Assembly (NCBI RefSeq): GCF_016925635.1
Contig: NZ_CP070490.1
Coordinates: 310,001 to 374,000 of the forward strand
Direction of reading: 5' to 3'
DNA: 64,000 nucleotides
DNA from: Lysinibacillus fusiformis
GTDB taxonomy: Bacteria; Bacillota; Bacilli; Bacillales_A; Planococcaceae
Positions within the stretch are counted from its first letter, which is position 1, and each line of letters opens with the position of its first letter. Below are positions 44,649 to 52,363 of the stretch, one piece after another. A model generated the notes under the pieces. It searched no databases. It saw only the letters and a list, made by a program, of their open reading frames with translations, and was not told the origin of the DNA. The position numbers and the translations under genes are program-made.

Positions 44649-45043
44649 GCCAAATCATTCTTAGACATTGGACCACGTTTCCCAGTTAGTCCCTGCCATA
44701 CTTTCCATTCATTAAGCTCCTGATCTGTAATACCGTAGTGCTCTGCTATTTCAGAATTTTTTAGGCCCATTTCTTGTAAGTCCAAGTACCGATCTATTGT
44801 AAGAATCATTCCGTATTCAGTCATTGATTCTAATAAAATATCATCTTTTGTCTTCTTCAGTGACGCTTGATCGTTAGGAGACTTATTTAGATTTAAAAGG
44901 CATCTACCGATTTCATTAAACTTGATGAAGATGTCACACTTTTTACAGCTTTTTGCGTTACGGTCTTTTCGATTTACACATGTTACACAGTACTGATGAT
45001 GCAATGCGTTTTGTTGCTTTAATAATCCCATCCTGTTATACAT
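44636..45043 (-). CDS. Zinc finger and HTH phage protein
   Basis: 135 aa. CVTCVNRKDRNAKSCKKC near the N-terminus is a four-Cys knuckle; the C-terminal MGLKNSEIAEHYGITDQELN reads as a helix-turn-helix. AGAGAGGG upstream. Early-region DNA-binding protein of unknown target. Confidence 0.7.
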   Translation of the reverse strand: MYNRMGLLKQQNALHHQYCVTCVNRKDRNAKSCKKCDIFIKFNEIGRCLLNLNKSPNDQASLKKTKDDILLESMTEYGMILTIDRYLDLQEMGLKNSEIAEHYGITDQELNEWKVWQGLTGKRGPMSKNDLACSS

Positions 45044-45059
45044 AAATTTTCCCTCTCTT

Positions 45060-45287
45060 TCATTTAGCTGCTTGTATGTTGGAAACCAGCCAATTCACGC
45101 CTATACCTTTAATACTTGGATGTTGAAACTTGTCCCATATCACATGAACATACAAGCCATCATTTTTAATTTCTTTTACCGTCCCCTTAATAGTAGGTGC
45201 TTCAAGTAATTGCACTCTATCCCCTGCTTTGTATATAGGTAGTTCATATAACTTGCCATTGATAAAAAATTGTTGTGTTCTTCCCAT
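45060..45287 (-). CDS. Small phage protein
   Basis: 75 aa from the ATG at 45287 (AAGGGGA upstream). The segment YKAGDRVQLLEAPTIKGTVK is again a small barrel pattern (SH3/KOW). Unknown function. Confidence 0.65.
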   Translation of the reverse strand: MGRTQQFFINGKLYELPIYKAGDRVQLLEAPTIKGTVKEIKNDGLYVHVIWDKFQHPSIKGIGVNWLVSNIQAAK

Positions 45288-45392
45288 CACCATTCCCCTT
45301 TCTTCTTTGATCACGTAACATTTATTTTTTGAATTATCTCAGCTTTAATTATGTTAAAATTTAACTATAAATTTACGTAAAGGAGTTTTTAA

Positions 45393-46127
45393 ATGGATAC
45401 ATTAATATCCAAATTTCTTGGAGAAATTAGTATAATAACATTATTTTCCTTAGTAGTTATTGCAATAAAAAATATAATTGATAATAAGAATTTATTAGAA
45501 ATTGAAAAACTATTAATGACTGATTGGAAAAAATTCAAAATAGACTTTTCAAACTACGGCGTTTATACATTTTTCATATTATCTATTGGTAGTTTTTATA
45601 TAGCTGTATACAATCCCAGTTCTATTAGCAATATTTCGCCTTCTATAACTACTACTATTATTGCTTTTGGTATAGTGTGGTTAATCGTTACATTCGCATT
45701 TATCTTGCTTTTTAACGCAATCATTTGGGTAGATAGAAAAGTATCATTACATAATGAATTTTTTATCCTTTTAGACGATAACGAAAAATGGAAAATACTC
45801 AAAATGAAAAATGAATCTTCCTTATTGGTGGAAAGAGATTCAAACTATAGAATTGTAGACAACTGGAATAATAAAAACATAACTTATGAACTGATATATC
45901 ATTTCCCCCTAAAAAAAATATATGATTTATGGCCTATTACCAAATTAAGAATTATATTTCGTATACTCATCATTGGCTTTATTGTGGCTTTTATTTATAG
46001 CTTTACTTTAAATAATTTGATTTCGTTTCCGTTAGCATTCTTTAGTGTTTTTTTCATACTAATCCTCTTAATAATTTGGGTAAATTATAGAGAATATGTT
46101 AAATTTATAAGTCAAAATAATGAATAA
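45393..46127 (+). CDS. Membrane protein, lone plus-strand gene inside the early region (moron)
   Basis: 244 aa, AAAGGAG before the ATG. Four hydrophobic segments: about 5-25, 55-78, 86-112 and 190-236. Between the second and third pairs is a soluble loop (about 113-185). It is read against all neighbours and ends in its own terminator. This moron layout suggests expression from the lysogen, e.g. superinfection exclusion or host modification; function unknown. Confidence 0.75.
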   Translation: MDTLISKFLGEISIITLFSLVVIAIKNIIDNKNLLEIEKLLMTDWKKFKIDFSNYGVYTFFILSIGSFYIAVYNPSSISNISPSITTTIIAFGIVWLIVTFAFILLFNAIIWVDRKVSLHNEFFILLDDNEKWKILKMKNESSLLVERDSNYRIVDNWNNKNITYELIYHFPLKKIYDLWPITKLRIIFRILIIGFIVAFIYSFTLNNLISFPLAFFSVFFILILLIIWVNYREYVKFISQNNE

Positions 46128-46132
46128 AGTAT

Positions 46133-46162
46133 TTTCCCCTTCGGTAGAGGGGGATTTTTTTT
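46133..46162 (+). terminator. Terminator of the moron gene
   Basis: CCCCT TCGG T AGAGGGG stem followed by TTTTTTTT. Confidence 0.85.
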
Positions 46163-46182
46163 ACTCTATACAGCAAATCAAC

Positions 46183-47265
46183 TTACTGTGCATTTTTGTC
46201 TATCCTACCTAAAGTTTCAAGTATTTTTTGACGCTCTGCTTCAAAGTCAATTTCTTGACTGACTTCTACAGTTTCGGCTCTGTCCTCATTTCGCTTATGG
46301 AACCACTCTGGTACAACTTCAGTACGTCCTTGTCGATGTTTAATTGGCGAAGGTGATTTGGCTTTGTTTTCTTTTGCATTCTCTGCTTTGATTTGACGTA
46401 TTAACGTTGTAGCCTTTTCGCGCAATTTTTTGGTTGAAAGAATATTTGATTTCCAGAATGAATTCGCTTGTGACCAATCAATAAGATATTCGATTTGTTC
46501 AGCTGTTCTATCATCCTGCTCCATCATTAAGCGAATACAATCAGCCCAGGTATTCATATTCGGTTGTTTAAAGCTTGGATCATCAATCAGTATTTTTTGA
46601 TAGAGTCTATAAGCCAATTGATAATGCACAGAGGATTCGTCGTAAACTCGTTTGCGACTACTATTCTTTTTATTAGTAATCTCTGTATTTGTAATCTCTG
46701 TAGTAATCTTTGTATATGTCCCCACCTGTGGGGCACCACCTCTTACCCTAGAAGGTTGGACCCTCCCAACCTCCAAGTCACCACCCTCCATACTTTGAGG
46801 GGAATACCCTCCTACCTTCTGCGGTAATACCCCATTACCAGAACTAAAGGTGAATCTCTCTAAAAGAGGTACATTTAGGTCGATAAAAAGAACATTCGAT
46901 AATCGAGTTCTATTAGCATTTATTGTCCTAAAATCACGCTTAATAATGCCCCTATTCTCTAGTCGATCCATTGCTTCTTTGACTTGTTTTTTACTAAAAC
47001 TGAATTGCTCAGCAAAGCGATCATACGAAAGTTGTAATAAATCTGATTTAAACTTCTTTTTAATGTTGATGAGGCGTCCAGTTACCTCATCTTTCTCATA
47101 ACTTGGACGATACCAATAAACAATTTCAGCAAGAATGATTATGGCGTTTAGATCAGGTTTGCCACTATCTAGGCGAAAATTTTCATACCACATATGTGGT
47201 ATAACGTTACCTTCTAAGTGCATTTGTCCCATTAAATCGACTGTATTATTACCTGTTGTAAACAT
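46183..47265 (-). CDS. Phage replication protein (replisome organiser type)
   Basis: 360 aa, TAGGAGG before the ATG. N-terminal winged-helix part (about 30-130: DRFAEQFSFSKKQVKEAMDR LENRG), a Gly/Pro/Val-rich linker (about 140-180) and a helical, DnaD-like C-terminal part. The linker's DNA (46725-46850) is full of GGTAGGAGGGT/GGGTGG-type repeats and might hold the replication origin, as in many phages whose origin lies in the initiator gene. Confidence 0.8.
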   Translation of the reverse strand: MFTTGNNTVDLMGQMHLEGNVIPHMWYENFRLDSGKPDLNAIIILAEIVYWYRPSYEKDEVTGRLINIKKKFKSDLLQLSYDRFAEQFSFSKKQVKEAMDRLENRGIIKRDFRTINANRTRLSNVLFIDLNVPLLERFTFSSGNGVLPQKVGGYSPQSMEGGDLEVGRVQPSRVRGGAPQVGTYTKITTEITNTEITNKKNSSRKRVYDESSVHYQLAYRLYQKILIDDPSFKQPNMNTWADCIRLMMEQDDRTAEQIEYLIDWSQANSFWKSNILSTKKLREKATTLIRQIKAENAKENKAKSPSPIKHRQGRTEVVPEWFHKRNEDRAETVEVSQEIDFEAERQKILETLGRIDKNAQ

Positions 47266-47277
47266 TATATGTTCCTC

Positions 47278-47916
47278 CTATGCTCCCCAGCTTGAAACGA
47301 AGTTCAACGCGTCTTGCAACTCATGTTGTCTAACATCACGATAAGAACCTACTTGATACCGTTCTTTGATTGCAGAATACAAAGCTCGGAATAATACACG
47401 TCTCGCTCCTGTTTGTTCAGCTAATTGATAAACTCGCTCATTCACGGCTTTTCGTAATCGAAGTTGTTCTCCTGAGTGTAATGTCACTTCACGCATTTGA
47501 TTTTCCAAAGTTACCAACCTACTTTCTAAGTTTTGAAAATCAGCTAGACTAATTGCTAAAGTTTGAGATTGCTCCATTGGTGGTTTGTCCAACATTGTGT
47601 AATAGCTATCTATTAACGCTCGATAAGCATCCTTAGCCTGCTTACTTTTAGAAAATTGAGCATGTAGAAAAGCTCCCTTTTCGGTCCAAAGATAAAGAAC
47701 TGAAACATACTTAAGGGTTGCGTCATTTTGACGCGCACCTTTAAAAGCTTTTAAATCTTCACCTGTTAGCGCAAAGTAATGAACACCAAGTTCAAACTGA
47801 TCCTGATTTCGTTGAAAATTACGATTGATAGTCTTGCTATCCGTTTTAAACGATTCAGCTAATTGAGCACTTGTTAAAACACGTACACTGTCATGTACAA
47901 TAATTTCTGGAAGCAT
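47278..47916 (-). CDS. ORF6N/ORF6C-type antirepressor-like protein
   Basis: 212 aa from the ATG at 47916. N-terminal ORF6N-like part (VRVLTSAQLAESFKTDSKTI; KAFKGARQNDATLKYVSVLY LWTEKGA) and a C-terminal ORF6C-like part (EQLRLRKAVNERVYQLAEQT; SYRDVRQHELQDALNF). Such proteins control the lysis-lysogeny choice. A GCGTC-N5-GACGC dyad lies inside the gene at 47720-47734. Confidence 0.85.
   Translation of the reverse strand: MLPEIIVHDSVRVLTSAQLAESFKTDSKTINRNFQRNQDQFELGVHYFALTGEDLKAFKGARQNDATLKYVSVLYLWTEKGAFLHAQFSKSKQAKDAYRALIDSYYTMLDKPPMEQSQTLAISLADFQNLESRLVTLENQMREVTLHSGEQLRLRKAVNERVYQLAEQTGARRVLFRALYSAIKERYQVGSYRDVRQHELQDALNFVSSWGA
47720..47734. promoter_or_regulatory. GCGTC-N5-GACGC dyad, site A
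   Basis: GCGTCATTTTGACGC, perfect inverted repeat around ATTTT, within AAGGGTTGCGTC...; matches sites at 48041, 48571 and 42788. Possible operator (see findings). Confidence 0.5.
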
Positions 47917-47988
47917 AAGATGCATCCCCTTTCTTGCCGATTCACTAAATTTTTGATATAGTTTCAGTAATATATTTTTCTTAACCGC

Positions 47989-48126
47989 TTACTTGCATGC
48001 CAGTGCTTGTAAGCCTTTTTTATGCTGATTTTTAAGGGTAGCGTCATTTTGACGTGCGGCTCTGTATATAGCCATGTACCGCTCCATTGGTTTCAACGAT
48101 TTCCAATGTTTTACGTTAATCCTCAA
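47989..48126 (-). CDS. Small basic phage protein
   Basis: 45 aa from the TTG at 48126 (AAGGAGG upstream). MRINVKHWKSLKPMERYMAI..., basic and helical. It contains a copy of the GCGTC-N5-GACGY dyad (48041-48055), which reads ARQNDATL in the protein, as in the ORF6 gene. Unknown function. Confidence 0.65.
   Translation of the reverse strand: MRINVKHWKSLKPMERYMAIYRAARQNDATLKNQHKKGLQALACK
48041..48055. promoter_or_regulatory. GCGTC-N5-GACGT dyad, site B
   Basis: GCGTCATTTTGACGT inside AAGGGTAGCGTC...GACGTGC, 24 of 27 bases like site A, 321 bp away. Confidence 0.5.
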
Positions 48127-48142
48127 TTAGATCTCCTCCTTG

Positions 48143-48424
48143 TTATAAAAAGAGCCACCATCCAAAACCGCCAACGATTGGTAGTAATGATTGAACAACG
48201 GTTGCTAAGTCAATTCCACTCATCATTTGTTGTATAAAGATATTGCCGACCTCCTGAGTATTCGTTTGTTTAAACCATTCGATAAATGTATAAATGTCGG
48301 GTGTTTTCCGTTCATTCTCATACTTAGAAATACAAGTTTGACTTCTATTCATTTGAGCAGCCAAATCTTCTTGTGACATACCACTGCCTATTCGACATGC
48401 CTGTAAAAGTGCTCCTAATTTCAC
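48143..48424 (-). CDS. XRE-type HTH protein with hydrophobic tail
   Basis: 93 aa. The helix-turn-helix is MSQEDLAAQMNRSQTCISKY (about 16-36); the C-terminus (VVQSLLPIVGGFGWWLFL) is strongly hydrophobic and may be a membrane anchor. Early-region regulator; it may bind the GCGTC dyads nearby. Confidence 0.75.
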   Translation of the reverse strand: MKLGALLQACRIGSGMSQEDLAAQMNRSQTCISKYENERKTPDIYTFIEWFKQTNTQEVGNIFIQQMMSGIDLATVVQSLLPIVGGFGWWLFL

Positions 48425-48570
48425 TATCTCACCACCTTCTTATGCCAATCTGGAATACTCAATTAAGCTATCAACTGTTAAAATTGCTAATAAGAAGATA
48501 GAAATATTTACATATTGCCTCTCGTATTTTTCCTATTTCCTCTCGACTTAAAACTCACCTGTTTAGGGTA

Positions 48571-48585
48571 GCGTCAAAGGGACGT
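48571..48585. promoter_or_regulatory. GCGTC-N5-GACGT dyad, site C
   Basis: GCGTCAAAGGGACGT inside GGGTAGCGTC / GACGTTACCC, a 25-bp palindrome with one mismatch, directly after the DUF771-like gene stop. Confidence 0.5.
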
Positions 48586-48908
48586 TACCCTCCCCAAATC
48601 AAATGGAAATTATCATCCAGAAACTTAGCCATTTTAGTCGCTTGGAAAGCCCAAGGAGAACCCTTTCCTTTTGGATAGTAAACAAATCCTCCATTACGAG
48701 CATCTAACTTCTGTTTAAAACGTGGTACATAAAGAATCTTTTCTTGTAACCAATCAGATTTCCGACCTGTTTGTGCCTCTAAATCTTTCATTGACCAAGA
48801 CTTCCCAGTCAATTTGTTTCTTTGCAATTCCTCCAACTCGACTTTGCTGATTAATACTTTATCTTCTGGAATTTGAATCGTTAACTGGACATTTAATTGC
48901 TGTTGCAA
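48585..48908 (-). CDS. DUF771 phage protein (excisionase-like fold)
   Basis: 107 aa. LTGKSWSMKDLEAQTGRKSD and FVYYPKGKGSPWAFQATKMA are typical of DUF771, a winged-helix-like phage family, often placed after the Cro-like gene. It may be an excisionase or regulator. Confidence 0.8.
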   Translation of the reverse strand: MQQQLNVQLTIQIPEDKVLISKVELEELQRNKLTGKSWSMKDLEAQTGRKSDWLQEKILYVPRFKQKLDARNGGFVYYPKGKGSPWAFQATKMAKFLDDNFHLIWGG

Positions 48909-48920
48909 CTAAAACACCTC

Positions 48921-49151
48921 CTACTTTCTTCTCTTTAAAATAGATAGTGGTAACATTTCGTTGCATTCAGAATCAAAAAAAATTTCTTCAATGGTGCTTT
49001 CATAGTATTTAGCAATTTTTCTAGCTAACTCTAATGAAGGAGTTCGAGACCCTCCCTCTATTGCACTTAACATTTGTCTTGTGATTCCAATATCTTTAGC
49101 AACTGCCGTTACAGTTTTTTCACCTCGGAAAATAATTAACTTTTGTCTCAA
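48921..49151 (-). CDS. Cro-like XRE regulator
   Basis: 76 aa. HTH VTAVAKDIGITRQMLSAIEG in a single XRE domain. It is the first gene of the lytic transcript from the promoter at 49192-49220, and its divergent partner is the CI-like repressor. Confidence 0.88.
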   Translation of the reverse strand: MRQKLIIFRGEKTVTAVAKDIGITRQMLSAIEGGSRTPSLELARKIAKYYESTIEEIFFDSECNEMLPLSILKRRK

Positions 49152-49167
49152 TTTTCACCTCTCCTTA

Positions 49168-49243
49168 GCAACATTTAGTTACCTTAAATCTAATATAAAG
49201 CAACGAAAAGTTGCTGTCAACACCTTAAGTAACATTTTGTTGC
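49168..49243. promoter_or_regulatory. Operator array O1-O2-O3 of the lysis-lysogeny switch
   Basis: Three 15-bp dyads: GCAACATTTAGTTAC (49168), GCAACGAAAAGTTGC (49200, perfect), and GTAACATTTTGTTGC (49229). Their centres are 32 and 29 bp apart. They fit CI/Cro binding; O2 lies exactly in the spacer of the strong leftward promoter. Confidence 0.88.
49192..49220 (-). promoter_or_regulatory. Strong leftward lytic promoter (PL/PR-like)
   Basis: On the minus strand TTGACA (49220-49215), a 17-bp spacer and TATATT (49197-49192). Repressor binding at O2 in the spacer should block it directly. Confidence 0.9.
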
Positions 49244-49265
49244 ACATGGAAACTTGACGTTGCGC

Positions 49266-49271
49266 TATAAT
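49266..49271 (+). promoter_or_regulatory. -10 box of the repressor promoter
   Basis: TATAAT 50 bp before the repressor ATG. No ideal -35 at 17 bp; TTGCAC at 49240-49245 is 20 bp away and overlaps O3, fitting a regulated promoter. Confidence 0.55.
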
Positions 49272-49320
49272 AGAATTAATTATATAAATACATAAAACAT
49301 TTAATCGAAAGGGGATTACA

Positions 49321-49680
49321 ATGTTATCGACTAGACTTAAAATGCTTAGAACCCAACATCGTAAGACCCAACAAGATATGGCTGATGTTTTGGGTATTTC
49401 TAGACAAGGTTATGCCAAATACGAAAACAATTTAGGAGAACCAGATAATTCAACACTTAGTAAATTAGCTGATTATTTTAATGTAAGTACTGATTACCTT
49501 CTTGGCCGATCAGATATTCCTACATTGACACAGGAAGAAAAAGAGGAAGCCGAATTCCAAGCATTTGCTAACAATCCAAAATTAAATGTATTTTATAAAG
49601 AGCTACCTGAATCTCAAGAAGAAGCTGTTGAACGCCTACGTGAGATATGGGAAATCATCAAACACGACTATAAAAAATAG
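49321..49680 (+). CDS. CI-like XRE repressor
   Basis: 119 aa, AAAGGGG before the ATG. Helix-turn-helix KTQQDMADVLGISRQGYAKY and C-terminal oligomerisation part. It lacks a LexA-like peptidase domain, so derepression probably needs the ImmA/IrrE protease at 51846-52331. A terminator (GGACATGC/GCATGTCC) follows at 49680-49703. Confidence 0.9.
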   Translation: MLSTRLKMLRTQHRKTQQDMADVLGISRQGYAKYENNLGEPDNSTLSKLADYFNVSTDYLLGRSDIPTLTQEEKEEAEFQAFANNPKLNVFYKELPESQEEAVERLREIWEIIKHDYKK

Positions 49681-49703
49681 GACATGCTGTAATAGCATGT
49701 CCT
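49680..49703 (+). terminator. Terminator of the repressor gene
   Basis: GGACATGCT pairs with AGCATGTCC around GTAAT, T-rich end. Confidence 0.8.
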
Positions 49704-49823
49704 TAAAAATACTTTTATATGTAAATTTTATACATACATGGTTTATATATGATGGTAATATAGCGTAATTTCCTACCTCCGCAAAAAATTAAAAAAAAAA
49801 TATTAAAATGAGGGTGAAATTTT

Positions 49824-50999
49824 ATGACAAAACAGTTTTTTAACACTCTACAGAAACACAGTGATGCAAAAATCGAAATATTAAATAATTACTATATTCC
49901 ATGGTTGAGAAAGATTAACTTAGGGATTCATAATCAAAACCGTTGTTTAGTAATAGACGGGTTTGCAGGTCCAGGAATTTATGAAGAAGATCAGGCTGAA
50001 GGATCACCAATCAAACTTATTAAAGGTGCAATAGAATTCTGTGAACAATGTTCAGAACGTGGTTGGGATTTACCTAACATCAATATTATCCTAATTGAAG
50101 GGGATATAGATAACTATTCCAAACTTCAAACAAATATTTCTTCTCTATATCCTACAAGAATTGATGATAATGGAGAAATTGACTTAATTGATTATCCTAC
50201 CATAAATATCATTACTATTAATGATACATTCGCTAATGCATTGGGGAGTATATTAGATTCCATAGATAAGGGGCAGACATTAATCCCATCATTTTGTTTT
50301 GTCGATCCATTTGGTTTTAGTCACACTCCTTTTGAACTATTTCAAAGATATTTACAAAATGAGAAGGCTGAACTTCTTTTTAATTTTATGTTTGAAGAAA
50401 TCAATAGATTTATTATGTCAGATAAAAACAAAAAACTAATTGAAACCTATCAAGAATTATTTGGCATCGAGGACATAAAGCAAATACGAAAAGAGATTGG
50501 TGTTTTAACAGGTGCAGAGAGAAAAAAAATTGTTATTGATTTTTATTCAAGATCCTTACTTGAAATGACAGAAGCAAGATATGTATTAGATTTCGAATTC
50601 AAAAAGAATGGAAGAACTAAAATGTTTTTAATATATGCGACAAAAAGCATTAAAGGTTTAGAAGTTATGAAAGATGTGATGTGGAAGGTAGACGGCACAG
50701 GGATGTTTTTATTCAGTGATCAGATATCTGCGAATCAGTTAGAATTCGAATTTATTAATATTATGGAAAAGGAAACTCATCAGACAAACTTAGCTACTTT
50801 ATTAGCTATTGTATTCAAAAGAAAAAGAAAATCTATGGCGATGATTGAATCATATGTATTAGAGAATACTATCTATCCTTTGAGTAATTATTTAAAACCA
50901 GCATTAAAAATTTTAGAAAAAAACGGTATGATAGAAGTAGAAAGGTTTCCTAAAGCTAAAGCATTTACTTACACAAAGGTACGACATATTAATTTCTAG
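49824..50999 (+). CDS. tcmP: Three-Cys-motif partner protein TcmP
   Basis: 391 aa. Hallmarks of the TcmP family: DGFAGPGIYEE (45-55, like methyltransferase motif I), ILIEGD (89-94) and FVDPFGF (159-165, like motif IV), then LLFNFMFEEINRF. The fold thus looks like a SAM-dependent methyltransferase; activity is inference. Immediately downstream is the DUF5131 gene that carries the three-Cys motif. Both are cargo between repressor and integrase, read outward, likely expressed in the lysogen. Confidence 0.9.
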   Translation: MTKQFFNTLQKHSDAKIEILNNYYIPWLRKINLGIHNQNRCLVIDGFAGPGIYEEDQAEGSPIKLIKGAIEFCEQCSERGWDLPNINIILIEGDIDNYSKLQTNISSLYPTRIDDNGEIDLIDYPTINIITINDTFANALGSILDSIDKGQTLIPSFCFVDPFGFSHTPFELFQRYLQNEKAELLFNFMFEEINRFIMSDKNKKLIETYQELFGIEDIKQIRKEIGVLTGAERKKIVIDFYSRSLLEMTEARYVLDFEFKKNGRTKMFLIYATKSIKGLEVMKDVMWKVDGTGMFLFSDQISANQLEFEFINIMEKETHQTNLATLLAIVFKRKRKSMAMIESYVLENTIYPLSNYLKPALKILEKNGMIEVERFPKAKAFTYTKVRHINF

Positions 51000-51045
51000 A
51001 ACATATATTCCTTTAATGTTATACTACTAGTAAAGGAGGGATAAT

Positions 51046-51780
51046 ATGGCTGGTAATAGTAGCATCGAATGGACGGAAGCGACTTGGAACCCTGTCACTG
51101 GATGCAGTAAAGTATCACAAGGTTGTAAAAACTGCTACGCTGAACGAATGGCTAAACGATTAGTAGCTATGGGTAATCCCCGTTACAATAATGGTTTTAA
51201 AGTTACCCTACATGAAGATTTAATCACTTTACCTTATAAATGGGCGAAGCCCCGCAAAGTATTTGTAAACTCAATGTCTGATTTATTTCATGAAGATGTA
51301 CCACTGGAGTTTATCCAAAAAGTATTCGATACAATGAATGATACTCCAAAACACACATATCAAATATTAACAAAACGTGCAGAACGCTTAAGTGAACTTG
51401 CTCCTCAATTGACATGGGGGCCTAATATTTGGATGGGTGTTAGTGTAGAAAATGAGAGTGTCTTAAATAGAATCGATTATCTCAGAACCGTCCCTGCAAA
51501 AGTTAGATTTTTATCATGTGAGCCACTTTTAGGACCACTAAATAATATGGACATAAATGATATTCACTGGGTAATTGTGGGTGGAGAATCTGGTCCGCGT
51601 TCAAGGCCAATGCTTGAGGAATGGGTTTGGGATATAAAATTAAACTGTGAAAAAAATAAAGTCGCCTTTTTCTTTAAACAATGGGGAGGCGTTCAAAAAT
51701 TCAGGACTGGTAGATTATTAAAAGATCAGATTTTTGATGAATACCCCCAAACTGAATTATTAAACCCTACTACAAAATAG
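51046..51780 (+). CDS. DUF5131 (phage Gp37/Gp68-type) three-Cys-motif protein
   Basis: 244 aa, AAAGGAGGG before the ATG. The motif GCSKVSQGCKNCYAE has three Cys (20, 27, 30; CX6CX2C) like an iron-sulfur site. Barrel-like strands follow: KVFVNSMSDLFHE, YQILTKRAERL, IWMGVSVEN, FLSCEPLLGP and WVIVGGESG. The family is radical-SAM-like by sequence, and it is encoded next to TcmP here and in other genomes. Together they may modify a nucleic acid or protein; unproven. A terminator overlaps its stop at 51767-51791. Confidence 0.9.
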   Translation: MAGNSSIEWTEATWNPVTGCSKVSQGCKNCYAERMAKRLVAMGNPRYNNGFKVTLHEDLITLPYKWAKPRKVFVNSMSDLFHEDVPLEFIQKVFDTMNDTPKHTYQILTKRAERLSELAPQLTWGPNIWMGVSVENESVLNRIDYLRTVPAKVRFLSCEPLLGPLNNMDINDIHWVIVGGESGPRSRPMLEEWVWDIKLNCEKNKVAFFFKQWGGVQKFRTGRLLKDQIFDEYPQTELLNPTTK

Positions 51781-51792
51781 TAGGGTTTTATT
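51767..51792 (+). terminator. Terminator overlapping the DUF5131 stop
   Basis: CCCTACTA pairs with TAGTAGGG around CAAAA, followed by TTTT. Confidence 0.8.
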
Positions 51793-51845
51793 ATATAATA
51801 AAAAGAACATACGTTCTATTTAAAATTCATTGTGAGGATGTTTAA

Positions 51846-52331
51846 ATGAAAAATTATACACACACTGAAAATTTTATTAAAAATTTATATAACCAAATAA
51901 GTATAACAATACCTTCACAACTTCAATTTCAAAATATAGCAATTTCGTTGGATATAAAAGTATTTTATTGGAACAAAACAAGCCAAGCACTTTTTGATGA
52001 AAACCATGTTTATATTTTTCTCAATGAACAACTAACATCCGTACAGCTTTGGCAAGATTTTTGCCATGAGTTAGGGCATGTTTTATTACATACTGGACAG
52101 CAAGAGCGCATGTCCAAATCTTGGATAAAATATCTAGAGAACAAAGCAAATAATTTTATGTATCATGCCTGTGTCCCCTCTTTCATGCTGGATGAAATGG
52201 ATTCTAATGCGCTCACTATTGAGAATGTTCAACAACTATTCAATGTTGAATACGACTTTGCTGAAAAACGACTTACTCAATATTTTAATAAAAAAATGAA
52301 TATGCCAAATAGGAATAGAACTTTTCTATGA
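51846..52331 (+). CDS. ImmA/IrrE-family metallopeptidase
   Basis: 161 aa, GAGGATG before the ATG. Zinc motif HELGH at 74-78. In ICEBs1-like and phage systems ImmA cleaves the XRE repressor after DNA damage, giving induction. The CI-like protein here has no peptidase domain, which fits this role. The Gp37/TcmP cassette separates it from the repressor. Confidence 0.88.
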   Translation: MKNYTHTENFIKNLYNQISITIPSQLQFQNIAISLDIKVFYWNKTSQALFDENHVYIFLNEQLTSVQLWQDFCHELGHVLLHTGQQERMSKSWIKYLENKANNFMYHACVPSFMLDEMDSNALTIENVQQLFNVEYDFAEKRLTQYFNKKMNMPNRNRTFL

Positions 52332-52363
52332 CCTTAATAACAATGTAATTGGGGGTGTCTATT

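Noticed and set aside
48425-48570. Small peptide frames between the XRE-TM and DUF771 genes
   Set aside because: Several short frames without start codons or ribosome sites; nothing supports coding.
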